A stretch of 64,000 bases of DNA from Magnetospirillum sp. 64-120 (GTDB taxonomy: Bacteria; Pseudomonadota; Alphaproteobacteria; Rhodospirillales; Magnetospirillaceae): contig MKVK01000019.1 of NCBI GenBank assembly GCA_001898825.1, positions 124,001-188,000 on the forward strand, given 5' to 3'. Below are positions 47,641 to 59,400 of this stretch, piece by piece. A program made the position numbers and the translations under genes. The first letter of the stretch is position 1. Each line of letters begins with the position of its first letter. The notes beneath the pieces were generated by a model. That model was not told where the DNA came from and did no database searches. It worked only from the letters and a program-made list of their open reading frames with translations.

Positions 47641-50320
47641 CGTCCAGCCATTGGCGCAAGTCGGCTTGCCCTTGGGTGAAGGCTGTTTCCAGCGGTTCAC
47701 GCAAGTCGCGGCAATCCCGTCCCTGGCGCGCCTGCTTTTCCATGTCCTTGGCGATCAGGCGGGCGGCGCTGAGGCCGTGGCTGCCGGCGGCACCGGCCAG
47801 TTTGTGGGCCAGATCCTCGACGACGCCCCATTGTTCGGCTTCTACCGCCCGCCCCAAGGCGGCGACACGGATTTCCATGACGTCCAGGGCGGCGCGGGTC
47901 AACTCGGCCAGGGTGTCGGCGCCCAAATCCTCGCGCAGTTGGTCCAGCAGATGGAAATCCACGCGGGCCGCGCTTTCCGGCTGCGCCAATAAGGGTGGGG
48001 CGCCGCCGACCACCGTGGTCAGGGCGGCGTGCAGCAGCGGCCAATGCACCGGCTTTGGCACCACCGCCACCATGCCGGCGGCGGCGCAGGCGGCTTGGTC
48101 CTCGGGCATCAGGTTGGCGGTGACCGCCACCACTTTCAGCTTTTCGCCGCGCGCCGAGGTCTGGGCGATGACCTGACGGGTGACTTCGAAGCCGTCCATG
48201 CCGGGCAGGCGCAAATCCACCAGCATGACGTCGAAGCGGTTTCGGGCGACGGCGGTCAGCGCTTCGCTGCCGTCGCGGGTGATGGTGGCGTGGTGCCCGG
48301 CTTGGCTGAGCAGGGCTTCCAGAACCTGGGCGTTGACCTCTTCATCCTCGACCACCAGCACGGAAAGCGACGGCAGGGGCGGCAAGGGGGCGGTCTGTTC
48401 TTCGGCGGGGGGCTGGTCGCCGGCGACGAAGGGCAGGTCCACCCGCAACAGCGAACCGCATGTTTCCCCCGGATGATAGGTGATGACACCCCCCATGCCG
48501 GTCACCAGATTCTTGCAGATGGCCAGCCCCAGGCCGGCGCCGCCATGGCGGCGCGACGCCGAGGAATCCACCTGGAAGAACGGATCGAACAGGCGTGGCC
48601 GGTCGGCCGCGGGCACGCCGATGCCGGTGTCCGAGACGCAAAAGCGCAAGGTTTCGTCGTCGGGCATGGACAGGGCCAGCACGATCTCGCCGGTTTGGGT
48701 GAACTTGATGGCGTTGCCCAGCAGGTTCAACAACACCTGTCGCAGCCGGGCGGCATCGCCCCGGGCCGTGGGGGGCAGGCCGGGGGCGGCATCCAGCCGC
48801 AATTCCAGCCCCTTGTCGGTGGCCGGCGGGCGCATCAGCGCCACCAGATCCTCGGCCAGGGTCAGCGGTGGATAGCTGCCCTGTTCGAAATTCAGTTGCC
48901 CGGCCTCGATGCGCGAGATGTCCAGGACGTCGTTCAACAACACGGTCAGCGTCTCGCCCGAACGCTTGATGGTGCCGGCCCAGTTCTTGGCCTCGGCTTC
49001 CATGTCGGGGCGGCGCAGCAACAGTTCCGCCATGCCGATGATGCCGTTCATGGGGGTGCGCAATTCGTGGCTCATCACCGCCAGGAAGTCGGTCTTGGCC
49101 CGGGTCGCCGCCTCGGCGGCGTCCTTGGCGTCGCGCAATTCCTTGGTGCGTTCGTCGACCATGCGTTCCAAGCCCTGATGATAGGTTTGGATCTCATGGG
49201 CCATGTGGTTGAAGGATTGCGCCAGTTCGGCGATTTCCTGACTGCCGTCCACCTGGACCGGGGCGTCGAAGGTGCCGGCCGACAGTTCCACCGTCGCTTG
49301 GCGCAGTTCCTTCAAGGGGGCGGCGATGGCGCGGGCGATGAAGATGGCCGCCAGCAGGCCGAACAGAACGGCGGCCGAGCCGATCCACCAGCCCAGCGCG
49401 CGCAGCCTTTCGACGCTGGCCAGGGTTTCCGCCACGTCGATCTTGACCACCATGCCCCAGCGGAAGCTGGGCAGATAGCGCCAGGCGGCCAGGACCTTTT
49501 CCCCCCGGTAGTCGGTGGCGAAATCGACGCCGCGTTCGCCGCGCAGCGCCCGGTCCAGCGGCAGGGCCATGGGACTGGCGGCCTCCAGGCTTTTGGGGGC
49601 TTCGCCGGGTTTGGCCAGCCGCAACGGGCCTTGGATGTCGATGCGGCCCGGCGCGGCGCGGGCGGCCACCATGGTTTCGCCGGTGCGGCCCAAGGCGGCG
49701 GTGTCGGCGACGATCTCGAACAGCGCCCGCTGGTCCACTTCCAGCAGCACGATGCCCAACAACCCGCCGTCCTTGACCACTGGTGCGGCGGCGAACGAGG
49801 TGGGCGCGTCGCCGTCATGGACAGCGGCGAAGTCGGAAATCTCGGTTTCCAGCAACGTGCGGGTGCGCTCGAAGATGTTGGCCAACAGCGTGCCGCGATG
49901 GCGCGGTTCGGTCAGCACCGCCCCCACCAGATCCTGTCGGCTGACCGCGAACAGGATGGCGCCGTCGGCGGACAGCAGCAGCAGGTCCCGCGCCCCGGTG
50001 CTTTCGGCATAGCGCGACAGCAAGGACCGGAAGGCGCCGGACTCTGGGCTGTTGCGCAGGGATTCCAGCGCCTCGATCACCGTCGGCGTAAACGAAAGGG
50101 TGGACGCCGCCTGCATGCGGTCGCGGGCGAAGCCTTCGACACGGGCGGTCTTCTGGTCGGCGATGGTGGACAAGGATCGGCTGATTTCTTCCACCAAAAC
50201 CCGTTCCGAGGCATGGAAATACATCCACACGATGACCACCAGCGGCAGCAAGCCCAGCAGCAGGTAGCCACCGGCGATTTCCACCGCCAGGCGCGGACGC
50301 GGTAGCTTGCGGCGGGTCAT
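47627..50320 (-). CDS. Hybrid sensor histidine kinase (Cache-HAMP-HisKA-HATPase-REC-Hpt)
   Basis: An 897-residue inner-membrane kinase. A membrane helix at about residues 15-35 and a second near 310-330 frame a periplasmic Cache-type domain. HAMP, a short coiled coil and HisKA follow, with phosphoacceptor H418 in [11 protein letters not shown], then an HATPase ([39 protein letters not shown]), a receiver with D702 ([12 protein letters not shown]) and an Hpt domain with H839 ([14 protein letters not shown]). This is the full phosphorelay chain, ready to hand phosphate to a separate regulator, presumably the one at 46936. It overlaps the binding-protein gene upstream by four bases. Confidence 0.92.
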   Translation of the reverse strand: MTRRKLPRPRLAVEIAGGYLLLGLLPLVVIVWMYFHASERVLVEEISRSLSTIADQKTARVEGFARDRMQAASTLSFTPTVIEALESLRNSPESGAFRSLLSRYAESTGARDLLLLSADGAILFAVSRQDLVGAVLTEPRHRGTLLANIFERTRTLLETEISDFAAVHDGDAPTSFAAAPVVKDGGLLGIVLLEVDQRALFEIVADTAALGRTGETMVAARAAPGRIDIQGPLRLAKPGEAPKSLEAASPMALPLDRALRGERGVDFATDYRGEKVLAAWRYLPSFRWGMVVKIDVAETLASVERLRALGWWIGSAAVLFGLLAAIFIARAIAAPLKELRQATVELSAGTFDAPVQVDGSQEIAELAQSFNHMAHEIQTYHQGLERMVDERTKELRDAKDAAEAATRAKTDFLAVMSHELRTPMNGIIGMAELLLRRPDMEAEAKNWAGTIKRSGETLTVLLNDVLDISRIEAGQLNFEQGSYPPLTLAEDLVALMRPPATDKGLELRLDAAPGLPPTARGDAARLRQVLLNLLGNAIKFTQTGEIVLALSMPDDETLRFCVSDTGIGVPAADRPRLFDPFFQVDSSASRRHGGAGLGLAICKNLVTGMGGVITYHPGETCGSLLRVDLPFVAGDQPPAEEQTAPLPPLPSLSVLVVEDEEVNAQVLEALLSQAGHHATITRDGSEALTAVARNRFDVMLVDLRLPGMDGFEVTRQVIAQTSARGEKLKVVAVTANLMPEDQAACAAAGMVAVVPKPVHWPLLHAALTTVVGGAPPLLAQPESAARVDFHLLDQLREDLGADTLAELTRAALDVMEIRVAALGRAVEAEQWGVVEDLAHKLAGAAGSHGLSAARLIAKDMEKQARQGRDCRDLREPLETAFTQGQADLRQWLDAIPG

Positions 50321-51630
50321 GGCTTGGCCTCAGGGGGCTTGGCCTCGGGCGGCGACGGTGCCGCCCAGTTCTTGCCCCAGCCCAGGTACAGCCCGTCCAA
50401 AAAGTCCGACCATTGGCGTCGCGACAGGATCGACGGATAGGGCACCGGCCGCACCGGGCGCTGGGAATCCCATTGGATTTCGAAATCGCCGTCGGGGCGG
50501 ATCTTGCCGATACGCACGGTCTTCCAGGTGTGCTGGGTCGCAGGATCGATGGTCACCGTGCCGCCGGGCGAGGCCATGCTTTGTCCTTTGATGGTGGCGC
50601 GGTAGTCGCGGAAGTCGGCGCTGCCGGCCTCGCTGACCGCGCGCGCCCACAGTTTGACGCCGAAATAGGCGGCTTCCATGGGGGCGGTGGTGACGTAATC
50701 CTGGCCGTATTTGGCCTTGAAACCAGCGACGAAAGCACGGTTTTCGGCGGTGTCGACGGTTTGGAAATAGTTCCGGGCGGCGTAGTCGCCGGCCATGATG
50801 GCGGGGCCGATGGCCTTGACCTCGGCCTCGGCGATGGAAAACGACATCACCGGAATGCTGTCCGGCGTGATGCCGGCGGCGCGCATCGCCCGGTGGAAGC
50901 CCAGGTTGGAGTCGCCGTTGATGGTGTTGAACACCACGTCGGGATGAACCTGTTTGATCCGTTCGACGATGCGGGTGAAGTCCTGGCTGCCCAGTGTCGC
51001 GTATTCCTCGCCCACCACTTCGCCCTTCAGCGCCGTGACCTGGGCGGTGATGATGCGGTTGGCGGTGCGTGGAAAGACGTAGTCCGACCCCACCAGGAAG
51101 AAACGGCGGCCCAGATTGTCCATGGACCATTTGATGGCCGGGATGATCTGCTGGTTGGGGGCGGCGCCGGTATAGACGATGTTGGGCGAGCTCTCGAGCC
51201 CTTCGTACTGCACCGGATAGAACAGCACCGAATCGTATTTCTCGAAGATGGGCTTGACCGTCTTGCGGCAGGCCGAGGTCCAGCAGCCGAACACCGCCGA
51301 GACCTTTTCAGTCCGGATCAGCCGCTGGGCCTCGGCGGCGAACACCCCCCAGTCGGACTTGCCGTCCACCACGATGGGCTTGATCTGGCGGCCCAGCACG
51401 CCGCCGGCCTGGTTGATCTCGTCGATGGCGTAAAGGGTGGCGTCGATGACGGTGCGTTCCGACACCGCCATGGTGCCGGTGCGCGAATGCAGGATGCCCA
51501 CCTTGATGGGGCCGCGCCCGGAATTGGTGCGGTCGTCCCAGGCCTGGATCACCGCATAGGCGGCCAACCATCCCGCCATGGTCAGCAGGAAGGCTCCGGC
51601 GAAATAACGTTTGCGACCCCAGCCCGACAT
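50317..51630 (-). CDS. Membrane-anchored UrtA-like binding protein, putative sensor component
   Basis: A 437-residue paralogue of Urt[61 protein letters not shown] and [14 protein letters not shown] line up directly with UrtA motifs. Instead of a cleavable signal it starts [20 protein letters not shown], a likely uncleaved membrane anchor with no lipobox, and ends in a Pro/Lys-rich tail ([13 protein letters not shown]). Its stop overlaps the start of the hybrid kinase by four bases. No permease or ATPase accompanies it, so I infer it presents urea or a related amide to the kinase rather than to a transporter. A second importer subunit remains possible. Confidence 0.82.
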   Translation of the reverse strand: MSGWGRKRYFAGAFLLTMAGWLAAYAVIQAWDDRTNSGRGPIKVGILHSRTGTMAVSERTVIDATLYAIDEINQAGGVLGRQIKPIVVDGKSDWGVFAAEAQRLIRTEKVSAVFGCWTSACRKTVKPIFEKYDSVLFYPVQYEGLESSPNIVYTGAAPNQQIIPAIKWSMDNLGRRFFLVGSDYVFPRTANRIITAQVTALKGEVVGEEYATLGSQDFTRIVERIKQVHPDVVFNTINGDSNLGFHRAMRAAGITPDSIPVMSFSIAEAEVKAIGPAIMAGDYAARNYFQTVDTAENRAFVAGFKAKYGQDYVTTAPMEAAYFGVKLWARAVSEAGSADFRDYRATIKGQSMASPGGTVTIDPATQHTWKTVRIGKIRPDGDFEIQWDSQRPVRPVPYPSILSRRQWSDFLDGLYLGWGKNWAAPSPPEAKPPEAKP

Positions 51631-51921
51631 GTCTTGGCCCCTTTGCGTGCGCGGGGTTGTCGCAACTTCCGTGCCTGACTGTGGGGGGCGGAATCCGGAG
51701 AAAGAGCAGGTGAAACGCCTAACGGGTGGGCAGGGGGATATTTTTTCTGCTCACGGAACGGGCTGGGCAAGCTTTGCCGAGAGACAGGGGCGGGGGGCGG
51801 CAGGAATTACCCGGCCCCCAAGGGGGAAGTGGCGGAATTCCGCGCTTCCACCTTATGGCACGCAGCATGCAGCGAAAGCATGCGCAGGATTTTGAAATTT
51901 TTTCCGGCAAGGAGGCTGGAG

Positions 51922-53847
51922 ATGCTTTGGGGTGCCATGAACAACGCCGTGCTGGGGATGAATGCCACCAGCTGGGAAATGAACACCATCAGCCAGAACA
52001 TTTCCAACGTGAACACCACGGGGTTCAAGCGTAAGGAAACCCTGTTCAAGACGGTGATGTCGGAATCGAAGGCCAGCACCAACGTGTATGGCGGCAAGCT
52101 GAACGTCTTCGGCGTTAAGGTCGCCGACCGCAGCCACATCGCGGCGCAAGGCGTGATCACCGCGTCCACCCACACCACCGACCTGGCCATCAACGGCGAA
52201 GGCTTCTTCATGGTCGGCGCCCCTGACGCCACCACCACCGGCACCACCTATAGCAGCGGTCCGGGCGCCGCCTACAGCACCGACAACCCGTCCCAGGTGA
52301 TGTATACCCGCGCCGGCAATTTCTACACGACGTCAGGCGCCAACGGCGAAGCCTACTTCATGGCCAATGGCGGCAACTACCTGCTGGGCTGGATGCCCCA
52401 AGACGATGGCACCATCGACACCACCGGCGATCTGGTGCCGGTCTATTCCAAGCCCGACACTGTCATGGACGGGCGCGAAACCACCACCGCCACGGTGCGC
52501 GGCAACCTGCCGGCGTTCACCGAGTTGTCGCCCAGCCAGTTCACCACCACCCAGAACGTGGTCGATCCCAATACCGGCGACAGCGAGGAACTGACCCTGT
52601 CGTGGAGTCGGGTGGACGGCACCACCTGGACCATCACCCCCAGTCTGGACGCGACGGTGGGAACCGCCAGCGGCACCATCACCGTGACCAGCGACGTCAA
52701 TGGCGTCATCTACGAACCGGCCATCGGCGCCGACGGGGTGGGGTTGACCTGGACTTCGGGCGCCCTGACCTCGACCCAAAGCCTGTTGGGCAGCACCAAC
52801 ACCTACACCTCGACCACCACCTTCGGCGATCCCAGCGGCACCCGGCAGACGGCGACGCTGAACTGGACGCGGGTGTCGGGAAACTTGTGGGACGTTCAGG
52901 TTTCCATTCCCGCCGCGGTCGGCACCCTTGCCGACGACACCGTCCGGGTGGCCTTCGACGGCCAGGGGCGGATGATCTCGCCGTCCACCGGGTCGTTGCC
53001 CTTCGTGGTCAACTGGGACGCGGCTTACGACACCACGGATTCCACCAAGATCGACAGCGAGGTGTCGCTTTATGCCGGCAACGACCTGCCGCCCAATTCG
53101 CTGAAGCGGCCGGACATCCACGTGGAAAAGCTGTCCACCCAGGTTTGGGACAGCAACTTCCAAAGCCACGACGTCACCTTGGCGTTCGAGCGAACCGGCC
53201 CCAACGAATGGTACATGCACACCTACAGTACCGATTCGGGCTATCCCGACACGCCGGCCGCTCCCAAGCAGGTCACCTTCACCGCGGCGGGAAGGCTGGA
53301 TGCCGCCGGCGACAACACCTACACCTCGGATTGGGGGTGGACCGACACGGTGACCGACGGCACCGGGGCCGACAAGACGGTGACGGCCATGGACGGAACC
53401 GCCACCGTGGAATTCGACTTCAGTCAGCTGACCCAGTACGACGCCAGCCAGACCCTGGGATCCATCGATCAGAACGGTTACGGCAAGGGCTCGCTGATCA
53501 GCGCCTATTTCAACGACCGGGGCGAATATATCGGCCAGTACACCAACGGCGAGACCAACAAGCTGTTCAAGGTCGGCATCGCCCAGTTCACCGCCGAGAA
53601 TTCGCTGGAAAACATCAGCGGCACCTTGTTCCGCCGCACGCTGGAAGCGGGCGACGTCACCGTCAGCGGTGTGGACGAAGCCCAAGGGGCGGTCAGTCTG
53701 GCGACGTCGTCGCTGGAAGGATCCAACGTTGACATCGGCGAAGAGTTCACCCGCATGATCGTCACGCAAAAGGCCTATTCCACCAACGCCACGGTGTTCA
53801 AGACCGCCGACGAGATGACCACGGTGGCCCGCGACCTGAAGGCTTAA
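51922..53847 (+). CDS. flgE: Flagellar hook protein FlgE
   Basis: Builds the flagellar hook. The 641-residue protein has conserved ends: NTISQNISNVNTTGFKRKE at residues about 21-39 and FTRMIVTQKAYSTNATVFK at the C-terminus, with the FlgE core DLAINGEGFFMVG. The centre (about residues 110-550) is a long Thr/Asp/Gly-rich beta region, well beyond the usual 400 or so residues, so extra surface domains are likely. The start has GGAGG six bases upstream. No other flagellar gene is near, so this is an isolated copy; it may serve the main flagellum or a second system. Confidence 0.88.
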   Translation: MLWGAMNNAVLGMNATSWEMNTISQNISNVNTTGFKRKETLFKTVMSESKASTNVYGGKLNVFGVKVADRSHIAAQGVITASTHTTDLAINGEGFFMVGAPDATTTGTTYSSGPGAAYSTDNPSQVMYTRAGNFYTTSGANGEAYFMANGGNYLLGWMPQDDGTIDTTGDLVPVYSKPDTVMDGRETTTATVRGNLPAFTELSPSQFTTTQNVVDPNTGDSEELTLSWSRVDGTTWTITPSLDATVGTASGTITVTSDVNGVIYEPAIGADGVGLTWTSGALTSTQSLLGSTNTYTSTTTFGDPSGTRQTATLNWTRVSGNLWDVQVSIPAAVGTLADDTVRVAFDGQGRMISPSTGSLPFVVNWDAAYDTTDSTKIDSEVSLYAGNDLPPNSLKRPDIHVEKLSTQVWDSNFQSHDVTLAFERTGPNEWYMHTYSTDSGYPDTPAAPKQVTFTAAGRLDAAGDNTYTSDWGWTDTVTDGTGADKTVTAMDGTATVEFDFSQLTQYDASQTLGSIDQNGYGKGSLISAYFNDRGEYIGQYTNGETNKLFKVGIAQFTAENSLENISGTLFRRTLEAGDVTVSGVDEAQGAVSLATSSLEGSNVDIGEEFTRMIVTQKAYSTNATVFKTADEMTTVARDLKA

Positions 53848-54032
53848 CAGGTTCCGAAACAGTCAGATATGACGGCCTCCACCTATTGCTGATCCGCTGC
53901 CGCCACTTGGACCCTGGGGCAATCTCGAGGATAATGGCGGTTGTAAGCGAAAAATCGCATCCAGACCACGTCGATGCCCACGGATACAGGCATGCGGCAG
54001 TCGTGCGAGAATGGAGCCGTCTTAAGGTGGTT

Positions 54033-54533
54033 TCAACCGAACAATTTTTCCACCAATTGAGACATGGTCTTGACGACCTCGAACTTTCCCTTGGCGAGGT
54101 CTCTTAGGTTCGGTCGTTCCGTCTTCACACCGTCTTTGTTGCCTTTTGTATGTTTGGTGATGGGGTAGTCTAAGATAGACGGCAGTGGATTCCCCGGTAG
54201 GCTGCCAAACCATCGGAATGGGCCAATCTGGATTGTGTTCTCGTCAAGTTCAGTCCAGACCACACACCCTGAGGGTTTTTCCATCAGCTTAACGTTGACG
54301 CTTTGCTTCGCTGTTTTCGCGGTCGAAACCGAGGACTTTAACTGGATGTGACGGACGATGGTCCCGACGCCGATCACCAGATCGTACCCGGCGTTGTCAA
54401 CCTCGGAGCGCAGCACTTCTGGATCATGTATGCCGCGTTTCCAGAGTTCACGTAAAATGTCGGCAAGGAATAGATGCTCAATAAGTCGCTCACGGGCCGA
54501 CGAGTTCACATAATGTTTCGCTGGGTCATTCAT
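54033..54533 (-). CDS. PD-(D/E)XK nuclease-like hypothetical protein
   Basis: A 166-residue soluble protein, family not identified. It contains DPEVLRSEVDNAGYDLVIGV followed by IVRHIQLKSSVSTAKT, an E...D...Q-x-K pattern resembling the core of restriction-like nuclease folds (DUF4365 and similar), and a Lys-rich end. Base composition is visibly poorer in GC and in codon bias than its neighbours, suggesting recent transfer. Its ATG shares one base with the stop of the chemoreceptor (TGATG), so it is translated from the same message. About 185 bp between it and flgE hold nothing I recognise. Confidence 0.6.
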   Translation of the reverse strand: MNDPAKHYVNSSARERLIEHLFLADILRELWKRGIHDPEVLRSEVDNAGYDLVIGVGTIVRHIQLKSSVSTAKTAKQSVNVKLMEKPSGCVVWTELDENTIQIGPFRWFGSLPGNPLPSILDYPITKHTKGNKDGVKTERPNLRDLAKGKFEVVKTMSQLVEKLFG

Positions 54534-55972
54534 CAGCTAAGCGTCCGCAGCCGTTCCAGATAGGAATCCACCTCGCGGCGCATGTGGTCGGCCTTGATGG
54601 CCAAGGCGTCGGCCGATTGGTTCAGTTCGCCGGCGGCCGAGGCGGACACTCCCAGCGCCTCGATGGCGCTGTTCACCGAACTGGTCACCGCCTTGGCTCC
54701 CGACGCCGCTTCGCCCACGTGTTCGGCGATGGTGGCGGTGGCCTGGGTCTGGGTTTCCACCGACTGACGGACTTCGGCGGCCACCTGGTTGATGCCCGAT
54801 ACCGCGTTGACCGTATTGGCGATGGTGTCGGCGGCCTTGTTGGTGGCGGCGACCGCTTCGCCGACGCTGGCGGCGATGTCGTGGGTGGCGGTGCTGGTCT
54901 GTTCCGACAGCTTCTTGATTTCCTGGGCGACCACGGCGAAGCCGCGGCCGGCGGCACCGGCGCGCGCCGCTTCGATGGTGGCGTTCAGCGCCAGCATGCG
55001 GGTTTGGCGGGCGATGGTGTCGATGGTTTCGCCGATGCGGCCGATGCGCGACGCCACCCCCAGCAGCGACTGCATGGCCTCGCTGGTGGCGTTGGCGGCC
55101 TGGGCGGCGTCGCTGGCGGCGTCCGAGGTGCGCACCACGTTGCCCAGGATATGCTGGATCGAACCGGCCAGTTCGGCTGAATTGGTCGAGATGTTCTGCA
55201 CCGAGAACGAGGCTTCCTCGGCTGCGGCGGCCATGTTGACGGTTTCGTAATCCATGTGCGACAGGCGTTGCAGCATCTGCGACGAATTGGCCTTCAAGGT
55301 CGCCGCCATGGCCCCCACTTCGTCCACCACGCCCTTGATGGACTTTTCGAAGCCCTGGGCCAGTTCGGTGACCATGCGGGCGCGGGTCTGCTTGGCCGCC
55401 TCGAAATAATCGTGGGTGACCAGCGAGACGTCCAGCTGGCTGGCCCGTCCCACCGCCGCGGCCAGGTCGTCGAAGCGGCGGTGGCCGCGCAGCAGGGTCA
55501 TGGCCTGGTCGCAGGCATGGGTGGCCATGGACTGGTACCATGACGCGCCCAGATCCAGATAAGCCAGCATGAAGCCCAATTGCTGGGCGGTGGCGATGTA
55601 GTCGGCGGTGAACTCGGCGCGGAACAGCCGCGACCAGTGCTCGACCAGGGCGCCCTTCAGGGTGGCGCCGGCCTCGCCGTTCATCTTTTCGCCGAAGGGC
55701 GGCGTGCGCTGGACCCAGTCGGACGCGATGGCGACGATCTGTTCGACGTTGGCCACCACTTTCGGGCCGGCTTCGGCGATCAGGGCCTGGGCGCCGGCAT
55801 CGACGCGGAACAGTTCCAGATACTGGCTCACCCGCTCGGTCATGCTCATGCCCTGGGGGGCGCTGGCTGCGGCAGGTTCGTCGTCGTCGTCGAAGAACAG
55901 GTCCGTCCCGGCGGTCGAAGCGGCGGCCGCTGGCGGCGGGGTGTCGTCGAACAGTTCGAAATCGTCGCTCAT
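54533..55972 (-). CDS. Soluble globin-coupled-type chemoreceptor
   Basis: A 479-residue cytosolic methyl-accepting protein without membrane segments. After an acidic, Ala/Pro-rich start ([16 protein letters not shown]), residues about 45-200 resemble a protoglobin sensor ([30 protein letters not shown]). The rest is signalling domain with hairpin tip [20 protein letters not shown] and [17 protein letters not shown]. In HemAT-type globins the haem histidine lies nine residues before the conserved Trp; here that position is L136 ([16 protein letters not shown]), so haem binding is doubtful. It may sense another ligand or use a different axial residue. Confidence 0.85.
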   Translation of the reverse strand: MSDDFELFDDTPPPAAAASTAGTDLFFDDDDEPAAASAPQGMSMTERVSQYLELFRVDAGAQALIAEAGPKVVANVEQIVAIASDWVQRTPPFGEKMNGEAGATLKGALVEHWSRLFRAEFTADYIATAQQLGFMLAYLDLGASWYQSMATHACDQAMTLLRGHRRFDDLAAAVGRASQLDVSLVTHDYFEAAKQTRARMVTELAQGFEKSIKGVVDEVGAMAATLKANSSQMLQRLSHMDYETVNMAAAAEEASFSVQNISTNSAELAGSIQHILGNVVRTSDAASDAAQAANATSEAMQSLLGVASRIGRIGETIDTIARQTRMLALNATIEAARAGAAGRGFAVVAQEIKKLSEQTSTATHDIAASVGEAVAATNKAADTIANTVNAVSGINQVAAEVRQSVETQTQATATIAEHVGEAASGAKAVTSSVNSAIEALGVSASAAGELNQSADALAIKADHMRREVDSYLERLRTLS

Positions 55973-56403
55973 GTGATCCGGCTATGATTGATCGGTGAAA
56001 ACCCCCGGTCGACAACAGCGCGGCGGCACGTGCCCCAATGCCCCCACACCGAGTGCCATGCAGAAAAGCATAAGTGCGGGTGCGATCAAAATAGAATAAC
56101 CGGATAGGGGTCATGCATCAGAATGATTTCAAATATGAGCCGACCCCCGTGCGGGTAGGAACGGCCCGTCCGACGGGGCGGGGGCGGGTTGGAACAGTTC
56201 CATAGATTCGGCAAGGAGTGGAAAACAGGTGCAGGCCGGGCTTGGAACTGGACGCGGAATGCCGTATGAAGTCTGCTTCGCTTCGGCCGGATGGGCGTAA
56301 CCATCCGCCGAATGGCATGCGGTCGCGTCCGTGTGCCGGGGGATAACATGCAAGGCGCGCTGGTGGTGACAACCGGTCGGCGTGTAAGGGAACCGAGTAT
56401 ACA
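55973..56403. promoter_or_regulatory. 431-bp upstream region of gltB (divergent from the chemoreceptor)
   Basis: No gene is supported here; open frames on the minus strand lack coding character. It must carry the promoters of gltB and the chemoreceptor. I looked for a -24/-12 element and found none that fits. The gltB ATG follows only a weak ribosome site. Confidence 0.4.
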
Positions 56404-59400
56404 ATGAGCGGATTGCCTGAGGTGCAGGGACTTTACGACCCGCGTTATGAACACGACGCCTGCGGTGTCGGCTTCATCGCCGATATCAAGAACCGCAAGT
56501 CGCACGAGATCATCCAGCAGGGTCTTGAGATTCTTAAAAATCTCACGCATCGCGGTGCCGTCGGCGCCGATCCGCTGGCCGGTGACGGTGCCGGCATCCT
56601 GATCCAGCTGCCCGATGCCTTTTTGCGCACCGAAGCCGCCAAGCTGGGCATCGTGCTGCCGTCGGAAGGCTCTTACGCCGCCGGTACGGTCTTCCTGCCG
56701 CAGGACCCTGGCCTGCGTTCCGCCTGCGTCGCCCTGGTCGACAAGCTGATCAAGGATGAAGGCCAGATTCTGCTGGGCTGGCGCGACGTTCCCACCGACG
56801 GTTCCGGCCTGGGCGAGACGGTCAAGCCCACCGAGCCCTTCGTCCGCATGGTCTTCGTCGCCAAGGGCGCCAACTGCGCCGACCAACAGGCGTTCGAACG
56901 CAAGCTGTTCGTCATCCGCAAGCAGGCGGAAAACGCCGTGCCCAAGGGCGCCGAGCGTGATTTCTACATCCCCAGCCTGTCGTCGCGCACCATCGTCTAC
57001 AAAGGCATGCTGCTGGCCGACCAGGTGGGCAGCTACTACAAGGATCTGAGCGACCCCTTGATGGTGTCGGCCCTGGCCCTGGTGCACCAGCGCTTCTCGA
57101 CCAACACCTTCCCGTCCTGGCGTCTGGCCCATCCGTTCCGCATGATCAGCCATAACGGCGAGATCAATACGCTGCGCGGCAACGTCAACTGGATGAACGC
57201 GCGGCGCAAGGCCATGAGCAGCCCGGTCTTCGGACCCGACCTGGAAAAGCTGTTCCCGCTGATCGCCGAAGGACAAAGCGACACCGCCTGCTTCGACAAC
57301 GCCCTGGAACTGCTGGTTCTGGGCGGCTATCCCATGCATCACGCCATGATGATGCTGGTGCCCGAAGCCTGGGCCGGCAATCCGTTGATGGATGAAAAGC
57401 GCCGCGCCTTCTACGAATACCATGCCGCCCTGATGGAACCCTGGGATGGCCCCGCTGCCCTGTGCTTCACCGACGGCCGCCAGATCGGCGCCACCTTGGA
57501 CCGCAACGGCCTGCGCCCCGCCCGCTATCTGATCACCGAAGACGACAAGATCATGATGGCGTCCGAAATGGGCGTGCTTTCGTTCGCCGAGGACAAGATC
57601 GTCAAGAAGTGGCGTCTGCAGCCCGGCAAGATGCTGCTGATCGACCTGGAAAAGGGCCGTCTGATCGACGACGCCGAGATCAAGGAAGACCTGGCCAAGG
57701 CCAAGCCCTACCAGCAATGGCTGGACGAGGCCCAGGTGGTTCTGGAAGACCTGAAGATCGATGTCGAGCCCAAGGGCTTCGACGGCGACACTCTGCTGAA
57801 GCGTCAGCAGGTGTTCGGCTATACCCAGGAAGACCTGAAGTTCCTGATGCAGCCCATGGCGGTGACCGGTCAGGAAGCCATCGGCTCCATGGGCACCGAC
57901 ACCCCCATCGCGGTGCTGTCGGACAAGCCCAAGAACCTGTTCGGGTATTTCAAGCAGCTGTTCGCCCAGGTGACCAACCCGCCCATCGATTCCATCCGCG
58001 AGGAATCGGTGATGAGCCTGGTCAGCCTGATCGGCCCGCGCCCCAACCTGCTGGCCATGGAACACGGCGCCGAAAGCAAGCGTCTGGAAGTCAAGCAGCC
58101 GATCCTGACCAACGAAGACCTGGAAAAGATCCGCCGCATCGAGAACGTGCCCGGTTCCGGCTTCAAGTCGCTGACGCTCGACATCACCTGGGCCGCCTCG
58201 GAAGGCGCCGCCGGCATGGAAAAGGCGGTCGCCGCCCTGTGCCAGCTGGCCCAGACCAAGGTGGCCGACGGCTACAACATCCTGATCCTGTCCGACCGCA
58301 AGGTCGGCCCCGACCGTATCCCCATGCCGTCGCTGCTGGCGGTGTCGGCGGTGCACCATCACCTGATCCGTGAAGGTCTGCGCACCCAGGTCGGTCTGGT
58401 GATGGAAACCGGCGAAGCCCGCGAAGTCCACCAGATGTGCTGTCTGGCCGGCTATGGCGCCGAGGCCATTAACCCCTATCTGGCCTTCGAGACGCTGGAA
58501 GCCATGCGTCCGACCCTGCCGGAAAAGCTGGAAGCCTATGAAGTGCAAAAGCGCTTCATCAAGGCCACCGACAAGGCCATCTTGAAGGTGATGGCCAAGA
58601 TGGGCATCTCGACCTACCAGTCCTATTGCGGCGCCCAGATTTTCGACGCCGTCGGCCTGGCCCAGGGCTTCGTCGACACCTATTTCGCCGGCACCGCCAG
58701 CCGCATCGGCGGCGTCGGGCTGAAGGAAGTGGCCGAGGAATCGGTGCGTCGTCACCAGTTGGCCTATTCCGACGCCCCCATCTACAAGAACGCTTTGGAC
58801 GTGGGCGGCGAATACGCTTGGCGCAACCGTGGCGAGGAACATGCCTGGACCAGCGAAAGCATCCAGGCCATCCAGCACGCCGTGCGTACCAATTCCTACG
58901 AGACCTTCAAGGATTTCTCGCGCCAGATCGACGACCAGACCAAGCGTCTTTTGACCCTGCGCGGCCTGTTCGACATCAAGTCCACCGGCAATGGTGTGCC
59001 GCTGGAAGAAGTCGAGCCGGCCTCGGAGATCGTCAAGCGCTTCGTCACCGGCGCCATGTCGTTCGGTTCGATCTCGTGGGAAGCCCACACCACGCTCGCC
59101 ATCGCCATGAACCGCATCGGCGGCAAGTCCAACACTGGTGAAGGCGGCGAACTGGCCGAACGCTTCGTGCCCATGGCCAACGGCGATTCCATGCGCTCGG
59201 CCATCAAGCAGGTGGCGTCGGGCCGTTTCGGCGTCACCACCGAATATCTGGTCAACGCCGACGACATCCAGATCAAGATGGCCCAGGGCGCCAAGCCCGG
59301 TGAAGGCGGCCAGCTGCCCGGCCACAAGGTGGACGAGAACATCGCCAAGGTGCGTCACTCGACCCCCGGTGTCGGCCTGATCAGCCCGCCGCCCCACCAC

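Noticed and set aside
51640-51800. GG...GC patterns before flgE as a sigma-54 flagellar promoter
   Set aside because: None has the required GG-N10-GC spacing.
53886-54107. A 73-codon frame after flgE
   Set aside because: Overlaps the end of the nuclease-like gene, lacks a ribosome site and shows no conservation-like pattern.
56129-56404. Short minus-strand frames between the chemoreceptor and gltB
   Set aside because: Low-complexity, no ribosome site, no recognisable domain; treated as intergenic.
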